Assembly (NCBI GenBank): GCA_011037195.1
Contig: JAAEAF010003828.1
Span: forward strand, 1-64,000
Length of the DNA stretch: 64,000 nucleotides
DNA from: Triatoma infestans
Taxonomy: Eukaryota; Arthropoda; Insecta; Hemiptera; Reduviidae
Direction: 5' to 3'
The notes below the pieces were generated by a model. It was not told where the DNA came from. It searched no databases and was given only the letters and a program-made list of their open reading frames with translations. Both the position numbers and the translations under genes were made by a program. This document shows positions 22,445 to 32,649 of the stretch, one piece after another (positions within the stretch are counted from its first letter, which is position 1; each line of letters starts with the position of its first letter).

Positions 22445-22927
22445 ATGGATTTATTTATTGAGTTTATACCTAATGGCATTCTGCACAGGAGGTTGGCCAG
22501 AATTGCTTACAAGTCATTGATTGACTACGCAGATTTCAATGAGTGGCCTTTAACTTGGAAGTGCTTGCTATTGGGAGCGAACTTCAATTTTTATGATAAT
22601 AGAATTAAGATTGCTACATTTGCATTGTTGAATAAATATCCAATATATCAAATCTGTTTTGCTATTAGAGTTTTAAACTATTGTAATGGTCAATTTTTAA
22701 ATACAAGCAGAAGGAATATTTTAAAAATTAAAGATTTGGAATTGTTTCTAATTAGAGAAGATTGTTTGCGGCATTATAGCAGCTATAACGTTAAATTTAA
22801 AATTATTACTACTTTAGACGGCGTTGTTTTAGAACACATTCCGCATAATGATGGAATTGTTCATAATTTGTGCACAGATAGTATTTTGGCTTTACGTAAT
22901 TTGGGTATTGACGCCGTCGAAGAATAA
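22445..22927 (+). CDS. Orphan ORF of the virus-like block, unknown function
   Basis: A 160-codon open frame starting 31 bases after the capsid-like stop and ending 11 bases or fewer before the origin-like region. It begins MDLFIEFIPNGILHRRLARI and has a mixed alpha/beta composition with several Cys and aromatic residues. There is no signal peptide and no clear membrane segment. I do not recognise a family. TTATTATTTGTAG immediately precedes the ATG and looks like a 3' splice site, so a spliced transcript is possible. Same strand and tight spacing suggest it belongs to the viral genome. The intact length is notable among so many broken frames. Function not assigned. Confidence 0.5.
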   Translation: MDLFIEFIPNGILHRRLARIAYKSLIDYADFNEWPLTWKCLLLGANFNFYDNRIKIATFALLNKYPIYQICFAIRVLNYCNGQFLNTSRRNILKIKDLELFLIREDCLRHYSSYNVKFKIITTLDGVVLEHIPHNDGIVHNLCTDSILALRNLGIDAVEE

Positions 22928-22930
22928 ATT

Positions 22931-23061
22931 AAATATTACAAGGGGGGGTAAAGTTCAAAAATGCGGGCCGCAGGCCCTTAACTCCGAAGGAGCTTCGAAT
23001 GGCACTCCAATCGCGACCGGGTTGTATAAACTAGTACAGCCTTTTATACCCGGTCGCGATT
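22931..23061 (+). other. Replication-origin-like region: NANTATTAC match and 14-bp inverted repeat
   Basis: AAATATTAC at 22931-22939 fits the CRESS origin nonamer NANTATTAC but has no flanking stem, so it may be chance in AT-rich DNA. Downstream, AATCGCGACCGGGT (23009-23022) and its exact complement (23048-23061) form a perfect GC-rich 14-bp stem with a 25-nt AT-rich loop containing CTAGTACAG. A smaller GGGCC/GGCCC hairpin is at 22965-22977. The position, between ORF2 and the Rep-like frame, is where a circular ssDNA genome would carry its origin. Confidence 0.5.
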
Positions 23062-23163
23062 CACCACATTGTTCAAACAAGGAAAATAATTCTAAGTGTG
23101 TTATCAAAAAGGGTGTGGCTCAAGGTTGCGTGGGTAGTGGTACAAGGAAAAGAACTAGTAAAA

Positions 23164-23459
23164 TGTATGTCACTGTAAATGTGGGAGCGGATGTGCATCC
23201 GCAGATAAGGCAATTGTTTGTTAACTCTTTTCACAATGTTTTATCATTCTGTTGCGCGTTAGAGTGTGGTACAGTTGGGTCAAGTGCAGAATATCATATT
23301 CATTGTTATTTTGAATTCCAGGATTGCTTCAAGTATTCTGAGGTAAGAGAGTTTATTACAGATGTATTTAATTTGGATTGCATTGATGTTGTTGGTGTTA
23401 GGAATAGGAAAAAAGTTCTTTCTTACATTACATGTAATGTAATGAATGATAAGACATAA
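23164..23459 (+). CDS. Rep-like HUH endonuclease domain, truncated
   Basis: This 98-codon frame encodes the N-terminal rolling-circle endonuclease of a CRESS-type Rep. Motif I is MYVTVNVG at the very start. Motif II is HIHCYFEF (metal-binding His-x-His), about 50 residues on. Motif III is YITC, with the nicking Tyr kept but the usual Lys replaced by Cys. VGVRNRKKVLS before motif III matches the family pattern. The frame can be read upstream to 22848 but only through the origin-like region, so ATG 23164 is the better start. Stops (TAA TGA) at 23457-23462 end it before the superfamily 3 helicase, about 200 residues short of a normal Rep. Either the integrated circle was linearised here, or a spliced second exon has been lost. 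Catalytic competence is doubtful. Confidence 0.75.
23423..23442. repeat. 20-bp perfect palindrome at Rep motif III
   Basis: TTACATTACATGTAATGTAA is its own reverse complement. It covers the codons just after the motif III Tyr, where the Lys of the motif is lost. Confidence 0.9.
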
Positions 23460-23541
23460 TGATCATCTATATTCTATGTACAACATCTTGATTGTTTATG
23501 CAAGACGGAAACAATGAGGACTTTTTCACAGCTGAGAATAA

Positions 23542-24420
23542 CAGTTTTTAATAAAAATGAAGAGAGGCTTAATAAGTTTCGCCTGAAAGAAATAATAAGA
23601 AGGCAGATAGGCTGGTATAAGAATTGGATCAGGTTATGGGAGCAATGGATAAAGCCGCAGGATCCAGAATTTAAAATTGAATAGCTCACGATGGATAGAA
23701 AGGGATATAGTTTGGTGGTGGAAAGGCTGAAGTCTGGAACTAGAGAAATGTGGATAAATAGGGCAAGAATATCGATCCACCAGCTACTTTATGCCCAATT
23801 AGATTACGATAAAAATGGGTATATGAACAATAATAATATTAATCTGGTTAGGAATATAATTAAGGCAAGAGCGGAACTTTTAAGTATGAATTATATTCCT
23901 TGGAGGAAAGATAGATTCTATGAGTGTTCATTGTGTAATAGGAGAGAGCTGGAGAGTGTGGAACATTTCCTTGGTATATGTCCGGTCCTTGATGAATTTA
24001 GATTGAGGTATTTAGGGGCACCTAGGCTTCAGCGGGAGCACCTTATAAACATTGTAAATGGGGAAAAACTGGCCTGGAATAAACAATTTTGTTAAATTTG
24101 CAGGTATGTACAAGTGGGAATTAATCCAAGAAATTAATTATTTTTGAATATATAAACTAAATAATTGAACTAGATGAAGACAGAACTCCTGGCAGACGGC
24201 AATAGCCATGCCATAATGGCTTTTCAGTAAATATTTGAAGTATGTTTTTATTTTTTTGTTCTTTATTCAGAATGTATTATTAATTTACAGAAAGGATGTT
24301 ATTTTATTTTTAATTTATCTTTTTTGTTTCTTTATTCTCAATGTGAATTTATTATGTTTTGAATTTGTATTCTTTGTAATATTGTACAATAATAAAGCTG
24401 TCATTCATTCATTCATTCAT
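23542..24420 (+). pseudogene. 5'-truncated LINE downstream of the Rep-like frame
   Basis: Flanked by TCACAGCTGAGAATAA (23526-23541) and the same with one change (24421-24436), a 16-bp target-site duplication. The coding part has one in-frame stop (TAG at about 23682) and otherwise runs to 24095. It encodes the end of a LINE ORF2 with ARAELLSMNYIPW followed by CSLCNRRELESVEHFLGICP, a C-x2-C ... H-x4-C block. The 3' UTR contains AATAAAG (24391-24397) and ends in an ATTC tail (24401-24424). The same domain recurs in a more decayed copy at 32650-33060. It entered the locus after or with the viral block, judging by its nearly intact duplication. Confidence 0.85.
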
Positions 24421-24436
24421 TCACAGCTAAGAATAA

Positions 24437-24812
24437 GGTTATTCCAAAACTCACTCCTCTTCAGCTTGTGGGCGAGAGGGTGAAGAAAGGTGGTATCCTC
24501 AGAATATCTAGGGAGTACCGGGAAGACCCAGCCAACAGTTAGGGATGGTTATCACTAACTTCCACCTTTAGGTCCCCCTTTGGAACTCTTGTAGGTTAGA
24601 ATGAATGAGAAGTACAGTTTAGTTAACACCTTCTCTTCGAAGTTGAATATCAGAAGAGAGTGTGGTATTAAATTTGCTCGGTCTGGCATTAATGAAAATG
24701 CCTCTGTATGCCATACAGATGGGTCCAGGACTCCAGGACTGAGGCCGAAGTGTTTAGCCCAATAACCAGGCATTCGGAGGCTAACCTTGGGAGTTTCCCA
24801 GTTTTGCAAAAT
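24437..24812 (+). pseudogene. Interrupted open frame and LINE RNase H fragment
   Basis: Two parts. 24437-24542 continues an open frame that would join the frame starting at ATG 23498 if the LINE and one duplication copy are removed (total about 49 codons); I do not recognise the product, and it may be viral, host or retroelement. From about 24640, the plus strand resembles the start of a LINE RNase H domain (CHTDGSRT, with the catalytic Asp), then frameshifts through a GLRPKCLAQ stretch homologous to the GVFGPITKHSE region at 11301. It ends near 24812. Confidence 0.45.
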
Positions 24813-24879
24813 TTTCCTGTTTAAAATGTTGAAAAAGTTATAGGCTCATGTAGTAGTTATTAATAGTTTAAATAAATAA

Positions 24880-25240
24880 AAAAAAAATCGCTAAAGCAGT
24901 GTTTCGAGAAAATAGTGAGAAATTAAAAAACAAAATTAAGTAAAGTAATAACTTCCCGGTTCAAGGATCTGTGTGAAACTTTCGTGTAGGGTTCCATAAC
25001 ACTACCTGAATGGAATTTCAAAATTGGACTTCTTGCCAGTGTTTCGTTTTTGAGATAGATGTCTTGTTCACAAACTCATCTCACACACACACACACACAC
25101 ACATAAACACACTTTCTCATGCACATAAAGTCAATCACTAAAAACATTATTTCGAGTTAGGGAAACTTAATAAAGTTTCCCTGAGAAAATTTGAACGATC
25201 ACAGTACATCCTCTGGTAAGAGAAAGGAAAAACCCTCAAC
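24880..25240 (-). mobile_element. Diverged DINE-like fragment
   Basis: Minus-strand 5' half of the family with the ACACAC tract (25082-25102) and CGATCACAGTACATCCTCTG near the end. Internal units are mostly missing. Confidence 0.6.
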
Positions 25241-25294
25241 TACACGTAAAATCCTATTTATAAGGGATCCTACATATTACACTTTTGACGTCAC

Positions 25295-25468
25295 TTTTTG
25301 ACGTAATTCAACCGAAATTAATTATTACTAGTAATTAACTTAATAAATACTATATGATCTGGTTTAAAAAACTGTAACATGCTACTTTATTAAAGCCAAC
25401 TTTTTTCATGACCATAACATCTAATTTTCTCTGTTTATCATGTAGTTCAAGGAAATGATCATCAACAC
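25295..25468. repeat. Direct duplication, copy 1
   Basis: About 174 bases, starting TTTTTGACGTAATTCAACC and ending ATGATCATCAACAC, nearly identical to 29466-29637. One 3-base indel and few substitutions. Confidence 0.85.
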
Positions 25469-25738
25469 ATTACACTACGCTTTAAAGTTTCAAGCAGTAA
25501 GCATGATGAATTGAAAGTATCAATAATACGCACAAGAGGGAATCATTTGTATAACATATTATAAGCAAGAGTGGATTGCTAAAATTTCTACTGCTTCTAG
25601 TGCTTCATTGATCATTAGTTGAAGCTTCTAATATTGCATTGATCTGTGCATTAATTAACCCCGTTTCTCATAATGTCTCTCTACTTGACCACAATTATGA
25701 TTAACAAAAAATAAATTTAAGCAATAATTTCATGTTAC

Positions 25739-25838
25739 CTTTTCTGCCTTGTAAACCATCAACTCCTCTAGGTCCAAAATCACCTCTTTCTCCTTTATCA
25801 CCTTTTGGTCCTTTTACAAGTGTGATACCTCGAATATT
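25739..25838 (-). CDS. Collagen exon (third of those seen)
   Basis: The 100-nt exon starts in phase 0 with the non-collagenous NIRGITLV. It then runs KGPKGDKGERGDFGPRGVDG and GLQGRK, ending with the first base of a Gly codon (phase 1). The acceptor is TTTTTCAG and the donor GTAACA on the minus strand. The phase-1 end is completed exactly by the exon at 19717-19808. A second RGD (GERGDF) occurs. Upstream it is separated by about 35 kb from the exon at 60766-60870, with which it agrees in phase; I cannot exclude a small unrecognised exon in between. Confidence 0.88.
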
Positions 25839-27319
25839 CTGAAAAACAAAACATTTCTACTTATTATTTTATAGATTATACAATGCAGGAGAAATGACAA
25901 GGTGCAATGAACCCATAAGGTCCAAGGTCCGAAGAGAACGGACTCTGCATGTCTACAACGATCTGATAGATTAATAAAATTACCAAGGTCTGAGATTAAT
26001 AGAAGCTTTACTGAGTAATTTGAGCTTTGAAGAGTTTAGATCTATTGTATTCATCTTGCCAGTGGGAGTAATGAATTCTTTTACATATTATGTCGATATA
26101 ATTGACCTGATAGCTCTGTCACACTTTATGAAGACAATTCCATTGACAGTGACAGTTTTCCTGCATAATAATGAAGACGGAACAAAACTTATTTTCCTTT
26201 TGATCAGCTCCCTTCCAGGATACCGTAAGAGGCGACTAAAGGGCCACATTCCACGTGGCAACTCGCCTATTCTTTCCTACTATATGCTCTTTCCTTTCGA
26301 TGGACCCACAAATTCCGCACCAGAGAGTTATCTATTGGATTCCCTGGTCTGAAGGGAGTCGAAAGAAAAATACTAACATCATTCCATCCCCACCGCCATA
26401 CTTGCAGGTACGATATCTTTTATATTCAATATGGTTTGCAGGTATTAAAACAAAATCCCTTACCTTCTATCCATTCTCTATCCCATTTTATTCCATCTTT
26501 AGGCGAGGAGGAAGTTGGCTCTAGAATCTGCAAGTCCGTGGCAAGTTGAATTGCTTTTGAGGCTATTGAAAAAGGGCTCATAAGATAAAGCACCCTTTCT
26601 CCACTACGGAACTACAGGTTACTCTTGGAGAGCCATTATGCTCACGCACTCTGAACATTTATTATTGGAGAAAAGTGAGCTAATGAGGAGATCTGATGTA
26701 ACAGAATCTTGGCAGATCCTCATTGTGGAAATGATCATTGATTTTTCAAGTTATAAGATTTCTAATACCGAACTTGGAATCGAAGGTATCTCTCGACAAA
26801 AATCTATCTTGACTCCAAATGGTGTGGACCGGGCATCTCATCTGCTTCTTTCCTAATCTCTAGCATCTTCGACCATGGATTGGAGATGTTAATCTCTTTT
26901 TGTTTTCTTCCTATCCCTGTTGTTCGATTTTTAGGCAAGATGACCGAAAGGTCTCTGGCACACTATTCATTAATGGGCCAGGGCTGAGTAAGAGTGTATG
27001 AGCACAATTAGCCTTTGAGGCTTAAGTGCATGTACTTACTACGATCTTGAGAGGTCCCAAGCTGTAGAAAATAATAGAATGCGATGAGCCGTTCATTATT
27101 AGTTAAACTTCATTTAGCAGAATTAGTTTAGTGTTGTAGTGAGTTTGCAGTTCAAAAAGTAATACGGGAATTGTCACAACTCTCTTTCATTACAACCAAG
27201 AAAGCATTGGTGAGAATGGGGTTCATGACATCTATATCAAACAGCATCAAAATTAATTTTCAGAAATCATCGGAATTAGATTATTAGATTAAATGATTTA
27301 GATTAGATTATTGGATTGG
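25839..27319. other. No gene recognised
   Basis: Mixed-composition intronic DNA. 26205-26260 (CTCCCTTCCAGGATACCGTA then AGAGGCGACTAAAGGGCCAC) looks like a piece found in insect retroelement leaders, but I cannot name it. The short open frames at 26020-26524 and 26638-26856 have no recognisable domain. Confidence 0.35.
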
Positions 27320-27690
27320 ATGCACTGCGACCTGAAAGATCTGTACCCCTCGGAGCCTTCTCAGTGCACTGACGGCCTCTAAGTAGTGTTTTCTAGCTAC
27401 AGACAACATTGCCCATCACCGGGCAGTGAGCTGTAGAGGCTCCTAGAAAGAGAGGCACGTTGCTAGTCCAGCCGCTTCCACTGAGCTGATCCCTACCTTC
27501 TCCCTTGGCTTATGCCAATTAACTTGGGATTGGGACCCTAGTTTGTGTACTGTGTTTATCCTTGTCTGTAAAGGGTAGATTGTACATAGTTTAAGTGTAT
27601 TGTGTACTGTTTTGACGAAGTGCATGGAGTACTGAGCAGTGGTTTTCCGTGGGGTTGCTACTCCCCAAGTAACTGCATGCTACAGATACC
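27320..27690 (-). repeat. SINE-like repeat, family shared with 59150-59945
   Basis: Contains the block CTGAAAGATCTGTACCCCTC, a stretch with CCCATCACCGG, a decayed tRNA-like head (CCACTGAGCTGATCCCT near 27478-27494) and a long common 3' part (TTTGTGTACTGTGTTTATCC through TACAGATACCCCCGG). Confidence 0.65.
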
Positions 27691-28396
27691 CCCGGTGGGC
27701 AAATTTATCGGAATAGATGAGTTTATTTCAATTATTCTGATAAATGTTTGCCTTGGAACATTTAATGTTTTCAGAGATTAGAAAATAAAATGAATGTTAA
27801 AGTATAATGGCACATGATCAACAATTTATTTAGAATAACAACAAGAATGCTATAATAAAGCTATAAAACAATTAATAATATTAACTAAAAAATATTTCAT
27901 TTCAGAAACAAATCGATGACAAACACAAAATTATTTGTACGTAATTCTCTACTAAGAGGTTAAGAAAGAATAGAGTGCCAAGCGAAATATGGTGATCGTG
28001 ATGATGAATATAGTAGTCTGGTAGCGTTGGCTGGTAAGACACATGTTGTTACACTCAAACTGTAGACCAAAAGACGTGAAGTGAAGAGGTCTAGCAAGTC
28101 CCTATTCACTTAATACTCGAAAGACAACTGTGATCTGAAATCCAATTCGCCATTCATTTTGAATAAACTGAGGGCACATTGCTGCGGACATTGTACCCTT
28201 TTTAGACAATCGACCAAAAGTCACATCATAGATAACAGTGGTTCCAAAGATTGGAAGATTGCAAGACCAGAAGGAGCATGCTTCTTCCCAATCCCACAGA
28301 TAAGACATGTATTGCTATTAATAACTAAAGAGACGACCCAAGGGCCATTTTCTAATTCTCTCTAGAGTCTACTTTCATTAGTAGTGTTTGTTTTAT
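27691..28396. other. No gene recognised
   Basis: AT-rich intronic DNA without supported features. Confidence 0.4.
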
Positions 28397-28772
28397 GTTA
28401 TGAAGAAATTTGGTGGAGGATCGGTCAAGAAAGAAACATTCAAATATGCAACGTTTCGACAGAGTTTCCTGTATTTATCAAGGATTTAATACATAGATAG
28501 TCGTGAAGATGTGGAAAAAGAATTTTTAAACATACACATTTGTTACATCGCAGAAACATAAAAAAAGAAAGTTTCTTGTCTTATATCATCTTAATTTTTT
28601 CATTTCTGTAGATGTATGTCATTTCAGGGTATGTTTAAAAATTCTTTCTCTACATCTTCACGACTATCTATATAATTAAAGCCTTAATAAAGACAGGAAA
28701 CTCTGCCGAAACGTTAGTATAATTGAATGTTTCTTTCTTGACCGATCTTTACCAAATTTCTTTACAACATAA
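28397..28772. repeat. Foldback element with GAAACGTT motif
   Basis: Arms 28397-28536 and 28629-28772 are inverted copies (AAATTTGGT...GATCGGTCAAGAAAGAAACATT pairing with AATGTTTCTTTCTTGACCGATC; each written piece is short) with a spacer of about 90 bases. Each arm has a CGAAACGTT-type motif after a short complementary stretch, as in the other foldbacks. Confidence 0.8.
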
Positions 28773-29465
28773 TTCATCAAAGATCAACAAATACTTTTAT
28801 ATTAGTGTTCATTTTAGTTATAAATTTTTAATTCCTAGCGTACAAAGAACAATTAGATCAGAAAGATGAAGAGATTGGAGTTGCTTCCAACTCGAAATTG
28901 ACTGTTCACTAGAAATAAATGTAAGTGTCCGTATATGTAAAAAATCTGTTGTGAATCACTCACACAACTTTCTCCTACTCTTTTGCATGCAATATATATA
29001 AAATGACTAAATTTCTTGTCAATTTTTACTCAAAAAACACAAATTTTACACATTTGTCGGAACATAAGTGTAGAGGAGCAAGTACATACCTATATGCAAG
29101 TACACATAATATGCTAATTGAATCCTTTATAATTTAAAGTAGAAAAATTGACTTGCCATCTCTTTTCCTAACAAAGTCTTAATAGTGACAAACATTTTGT
29201 ATTGTCAACTGATATATAGTTATCATCATTGTAACATCACCATATTTCTATATAAGTCTTCTATTACTAACATATATATTCTACCTCTTTTCTCGTATCA
29301 GTTTTTAAGTACGATTTTTTTAATGTTAACTTAGGTTTGATATTTTATAATGTTACAGGATATCACATTAATTCAGACGTCTTCACCATTCTTTTATTTT
29401 CCTCATTTAACCCGAAACAGCTTCTAAAACTTTTACTAAAAGGATAAATAATTAACCCATTTCAA
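28773..29465. other. AT-rich DNA with a DINE-like terminal remnant
   Basis: 28940-28985 is a minus-strand 3' terminus of the DINE-like family (CACTCACACAACTTTCTCCT). The rest is unassigned. Confidence 0.5.
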
Positions 29466-29637
29466 TTTTTGACGTAATTCAACCTGAAATTAATTACTAG
29501 TAATTAACTTAATAAATACTATATGATCTGGTTTAAAAAACTGTAACATGCTACTTTATTAAAGCCAACTTTTTTCATGACCATAATATCTAATTTTCTC
29601 TGTTTATCATGTAGTTCAAGGAAATGATCATCAACAC
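29466..29637. repeat. Direct duplication, copy 2
   Basis: Second copy of 25295-25468, same orientation, about 4.17 kb away. Confidence 0.85.
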
Positions 29638-31265
29638 TATCTAATGGCCGTATATATCTGAAATTACCACTTAGTTATTATTAATGTAAATAATATTTAT
29701 TAAAATAACCCATATTTCTTCTTGTTATTAATCTATATAATATGAGAAATAATAGCCAGTATCAAACACTATCCCGTACAAATTAATATATAACCTTTGC
29801 CTACAGAGTTTAACATCTGGAGATAGGCAGACTAACTTCTCTGCGGCGGCCTGTTTCTGAGTTAAATTAATAGAGGGTCAAATAAATGGAGGTTACTGTA
29901 GGCATTAGGGTAATGAGCCGATTTGGCGCTGTATGCCCTTACCTCTTCCATATTATTACAATTACCTACAAACTTCCTACTGTCAATTATTATTACTATT
30001 ATTATTATTATTATTATTATTAATAATGGTCCAAGTAATTAGCATTGGATCAGATATAGTATAGTACCAACTATCGAGTTCCACCTTTTCCTCTCTTATA
30101 TTAATCCTTCTATTAACATTTCAATTAAATTCATTTTAATTTATTTTTAAACAAACTTAAGATAATTACTGTTTATTATTTTGATCCTATTCAATTAATT
30201 CGCTATTTAGAGGGCGGAACATTTACTCTACCAAAAAAAGTAAATAATTTCCAATATTTAGAGCTGATTGCTCTTCAAATGCAGGAATAAATAAGAATAA
30301 TAGAGATATTGAATTGAAAAAGAGATATTGTTGTTCTGTAGAGCGATAATATCTGAATAGAAAATTAAAAATATCGAAGTAAACTTAACAAGCTTGCTCA
30401 TGAAAAATGTCGGTCATATATCGAGCAAATGTTGGATCGTAAGTTTAAAATTTGAAGTATATAAAGTATAAGTAAGTATTAATTAATTTGGCCATTTGGT
30501 AATTTCGTTCAGGTTTAAATAAATTACGCTTAAAGTTGAAATGAGTTAATTATTCCTTTTCTAAAACTTTGGGAGCACTTCCGGATTACATGAGATAAAT
30601 TTTAAGCTTAGTAAAGATGTCTGAAGAAACGGGAGATTCTATAAGCATATAAAAATATCAAACTGAAGTTGGCATGAAAAAGAAAGGGTTTAAACTGGTA
30701 CGAGAAAAGTTATATATGTAATAACAACGAAGGATATACTCCTATTACAAGACTTATGTGTACAAGAAGAAAATGCTATGAATGAATAAGACTGTGTTCA
30801 AATGAGAGAGAGATGAAATTTACCATGATTAAGAAACTTCTGAATTTTGTAAAGAAAAGGCTGACAAACGGAAAGTTAAGCCCATTTGTCTGTTTTATTC
30901 TAATAGAGAATTCAATGAACATATTATGTGGCAATAGTTCTACGAAAACCTATTTATCTCGTTTGAGGAAACATTAGCAAAATTTAAGTGCGCAGAAAAA
31001 ATCACATGTTCATTTGTGAAAGCAAATTACTTTAAAGATTGCAAAACTAATCATTAAACTTGAGAAATTTTGAGAACTGCAATTGAGGGAAAGTGTAGAA
31101 AGTGAGCAAGAATAAAGAGCTGAAAGAAATAATATAAAAGAACAGTACTTGGCGCTTGTAAAGATAGCTCATCTGCGGAGGCAGATCATCTCCTACATGG
31201 GACAAAGGCTGAACTGCCCCAGACTTGGATAGATAGGCTTGGATAAAACCATAGTATAGAGAGCA
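29638..31265. other. AT-rich intronic DNA, no gene recognised
   Basis: Includes an ATT microsatellite (29990-30022). No coding pattern I can support. Confidence 0.45.
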
Positions 31266-31740
31266 TGTGGATGTGTGATGAATGAAAGCGCCTAAAGATG
31301 GATACTTTATGTTGGTGATAGAGTAATGATATGGTCGATAATATTGCAAGAAAAGGTACAGGAAATTCATTCTTGCGATCGGAACCTATTTGTGGGATAC
31401 GTGAACAGACACTCCAAAAAAAAAAATAAGAAGGAAATCAAAAGAGCATTGCTGATCCTCAGTAATACCAGTAAATACCAGCACTATTACAGTATATAGA
31501 ACACAAAGTCTCATCTAGCATAAGAATATAATTCATTCATGCTAAAAAAAAAAAAATACAAAGATTTTAGCATACATCAGTCTGAGTAAAAAAAAAGTAA
31601 TAAGCTGTAAGCATATGCTAATTAGTCACCCAATGGGCATAAACACAGAGAGCTCCTGAAGAATCTGAATCTACTCATAAACCGTGAAAGAGCCTACAGA
31701 TTCTGTTCGGAGATGGAGGAGACTCCACTCAAATTTTTCA
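31266..31740 (+). pseudogene. Decayed LINE fragment (end of RNase H and Cys-His tail)
   Basis: The plus strand gives DNIARKGTGNSFLRSEPICG near 31336-31400, the usual end of a LINE RNase H. Further on, YRFCSEMEETP (31690-31730) is the degraded zinc-binding block also seen at 11880-11930. The block breaks off before its last Cys. The region between contains A-runs and stops, so only scraps of the frame remain. Confidence 0.55.
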
Positions 31741-32024
31741 AATTGTTGAATCAATAGATATTAAAAAATCAAAATAAAAGGAACTAAAGTAAGTTAATTA
31801 CCTACATATTTTCGTCAACTAAATTGTACATGTTGTTAATGATTTGTAGTTAACAATATAAAGTCCTAGTTTATGCTGTCTACGTTAATGGTCGGTCTTA
31901 AAAATAAAATTAATTCCTGCAGTATATGTTGAGTGTCCCACTGTCATTTGAATCAGTCAAGCCAATCACAGAAGAAAATCTCTCTTCTTAGGAAGTTGCG
32001 AGCTTTAGCCCTGCCATACATTAT

Positions 32025-32270
32025 GGGGATCTATCATGTCATAGCATGCTTCATTTTGTTGGTTCTGACTGGTTTCGGATTTTCATCCATCAGAGAATTA
32101 GTTTGTAATCAATTTGTGTAGAGAGATGATTTTCTATATGTTTATATCACAAACGACACTGGTTGATCCAAGTGCGGTTTGTGATATAAGCAAATAGTCT
32201 GTCATCTCTCATCAACAATTGATTGTAGACCTTACTCTGACAATAAATGAAAATCAGAAACCGGTCAAAA
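32025..32270. repeat. Foldback, decayed Penelope-type repeat
   Basis: Left arm 32030-32130 has CTGACTGGTTTCGGATTTTC; right arm 32205-32268 has GAAAATCAGAAACCGGTC. Degraded relatives of the 3487-3665 repeat, with no complete hammerhead-like core. Confidence 0.6.
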
Positions 32271-32324
32271 CCCCGAAAATAAAATCATAGCTGTTATTCA
32301 GGATTGCGAATTCAACCACATATT

Positions 32325-32412
32325 GAATTTCTGAAATTGAGTTTTCACCGGGAATATAATATGTTGTGAGGTCCCTTGAGTACGAAATTAGCATATATGT
32401 CTATGCGTATGC

Positions 32413-32457
<45 letters not shown>

Positions 32458-32600
32458 TTTGTGAATGTTTAAACGAAATATCTCAAAAATGAAAAATCAC
32501 AAGAAGCTCAAAATGGAATACCTAAATGGAATACCGTTTAGATACTACCACCGCGTATTTTTAAATTACATTCTTTCTTTATTGTCAAAACACTCCGCAA
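32325..32600 (+). mobile_element. DINE-like 5' fragment with (GT)n
   Basis: Conserved 5' block (GAGTTTTCACCGGGAATAT) followed by a GT run (32416-32453) and the block ending CCGTTTAGATA. Truncated at about 32600. Confidence 0.65.
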
Positions 32601-32649
32601 TTTTAATAAACTGGCCTATCTAGTTATGTTAGAGTGTATTAGTTCGAGA

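Noticed and set aside
24500..24535. GSTGKT string, Walker A-like, downstream of the Rep-like frame
   Set aside because: Occurs in a frame with stops close on both sides, lacks the full GxxxxGK(S/T) spacing and any Walker B or motif C. Treated as chance.
26020..26856. Three medium plus frames near the collagen exon
   Set aside because: No recognisable domain, no splice-site context, opposite strand to the host gene.
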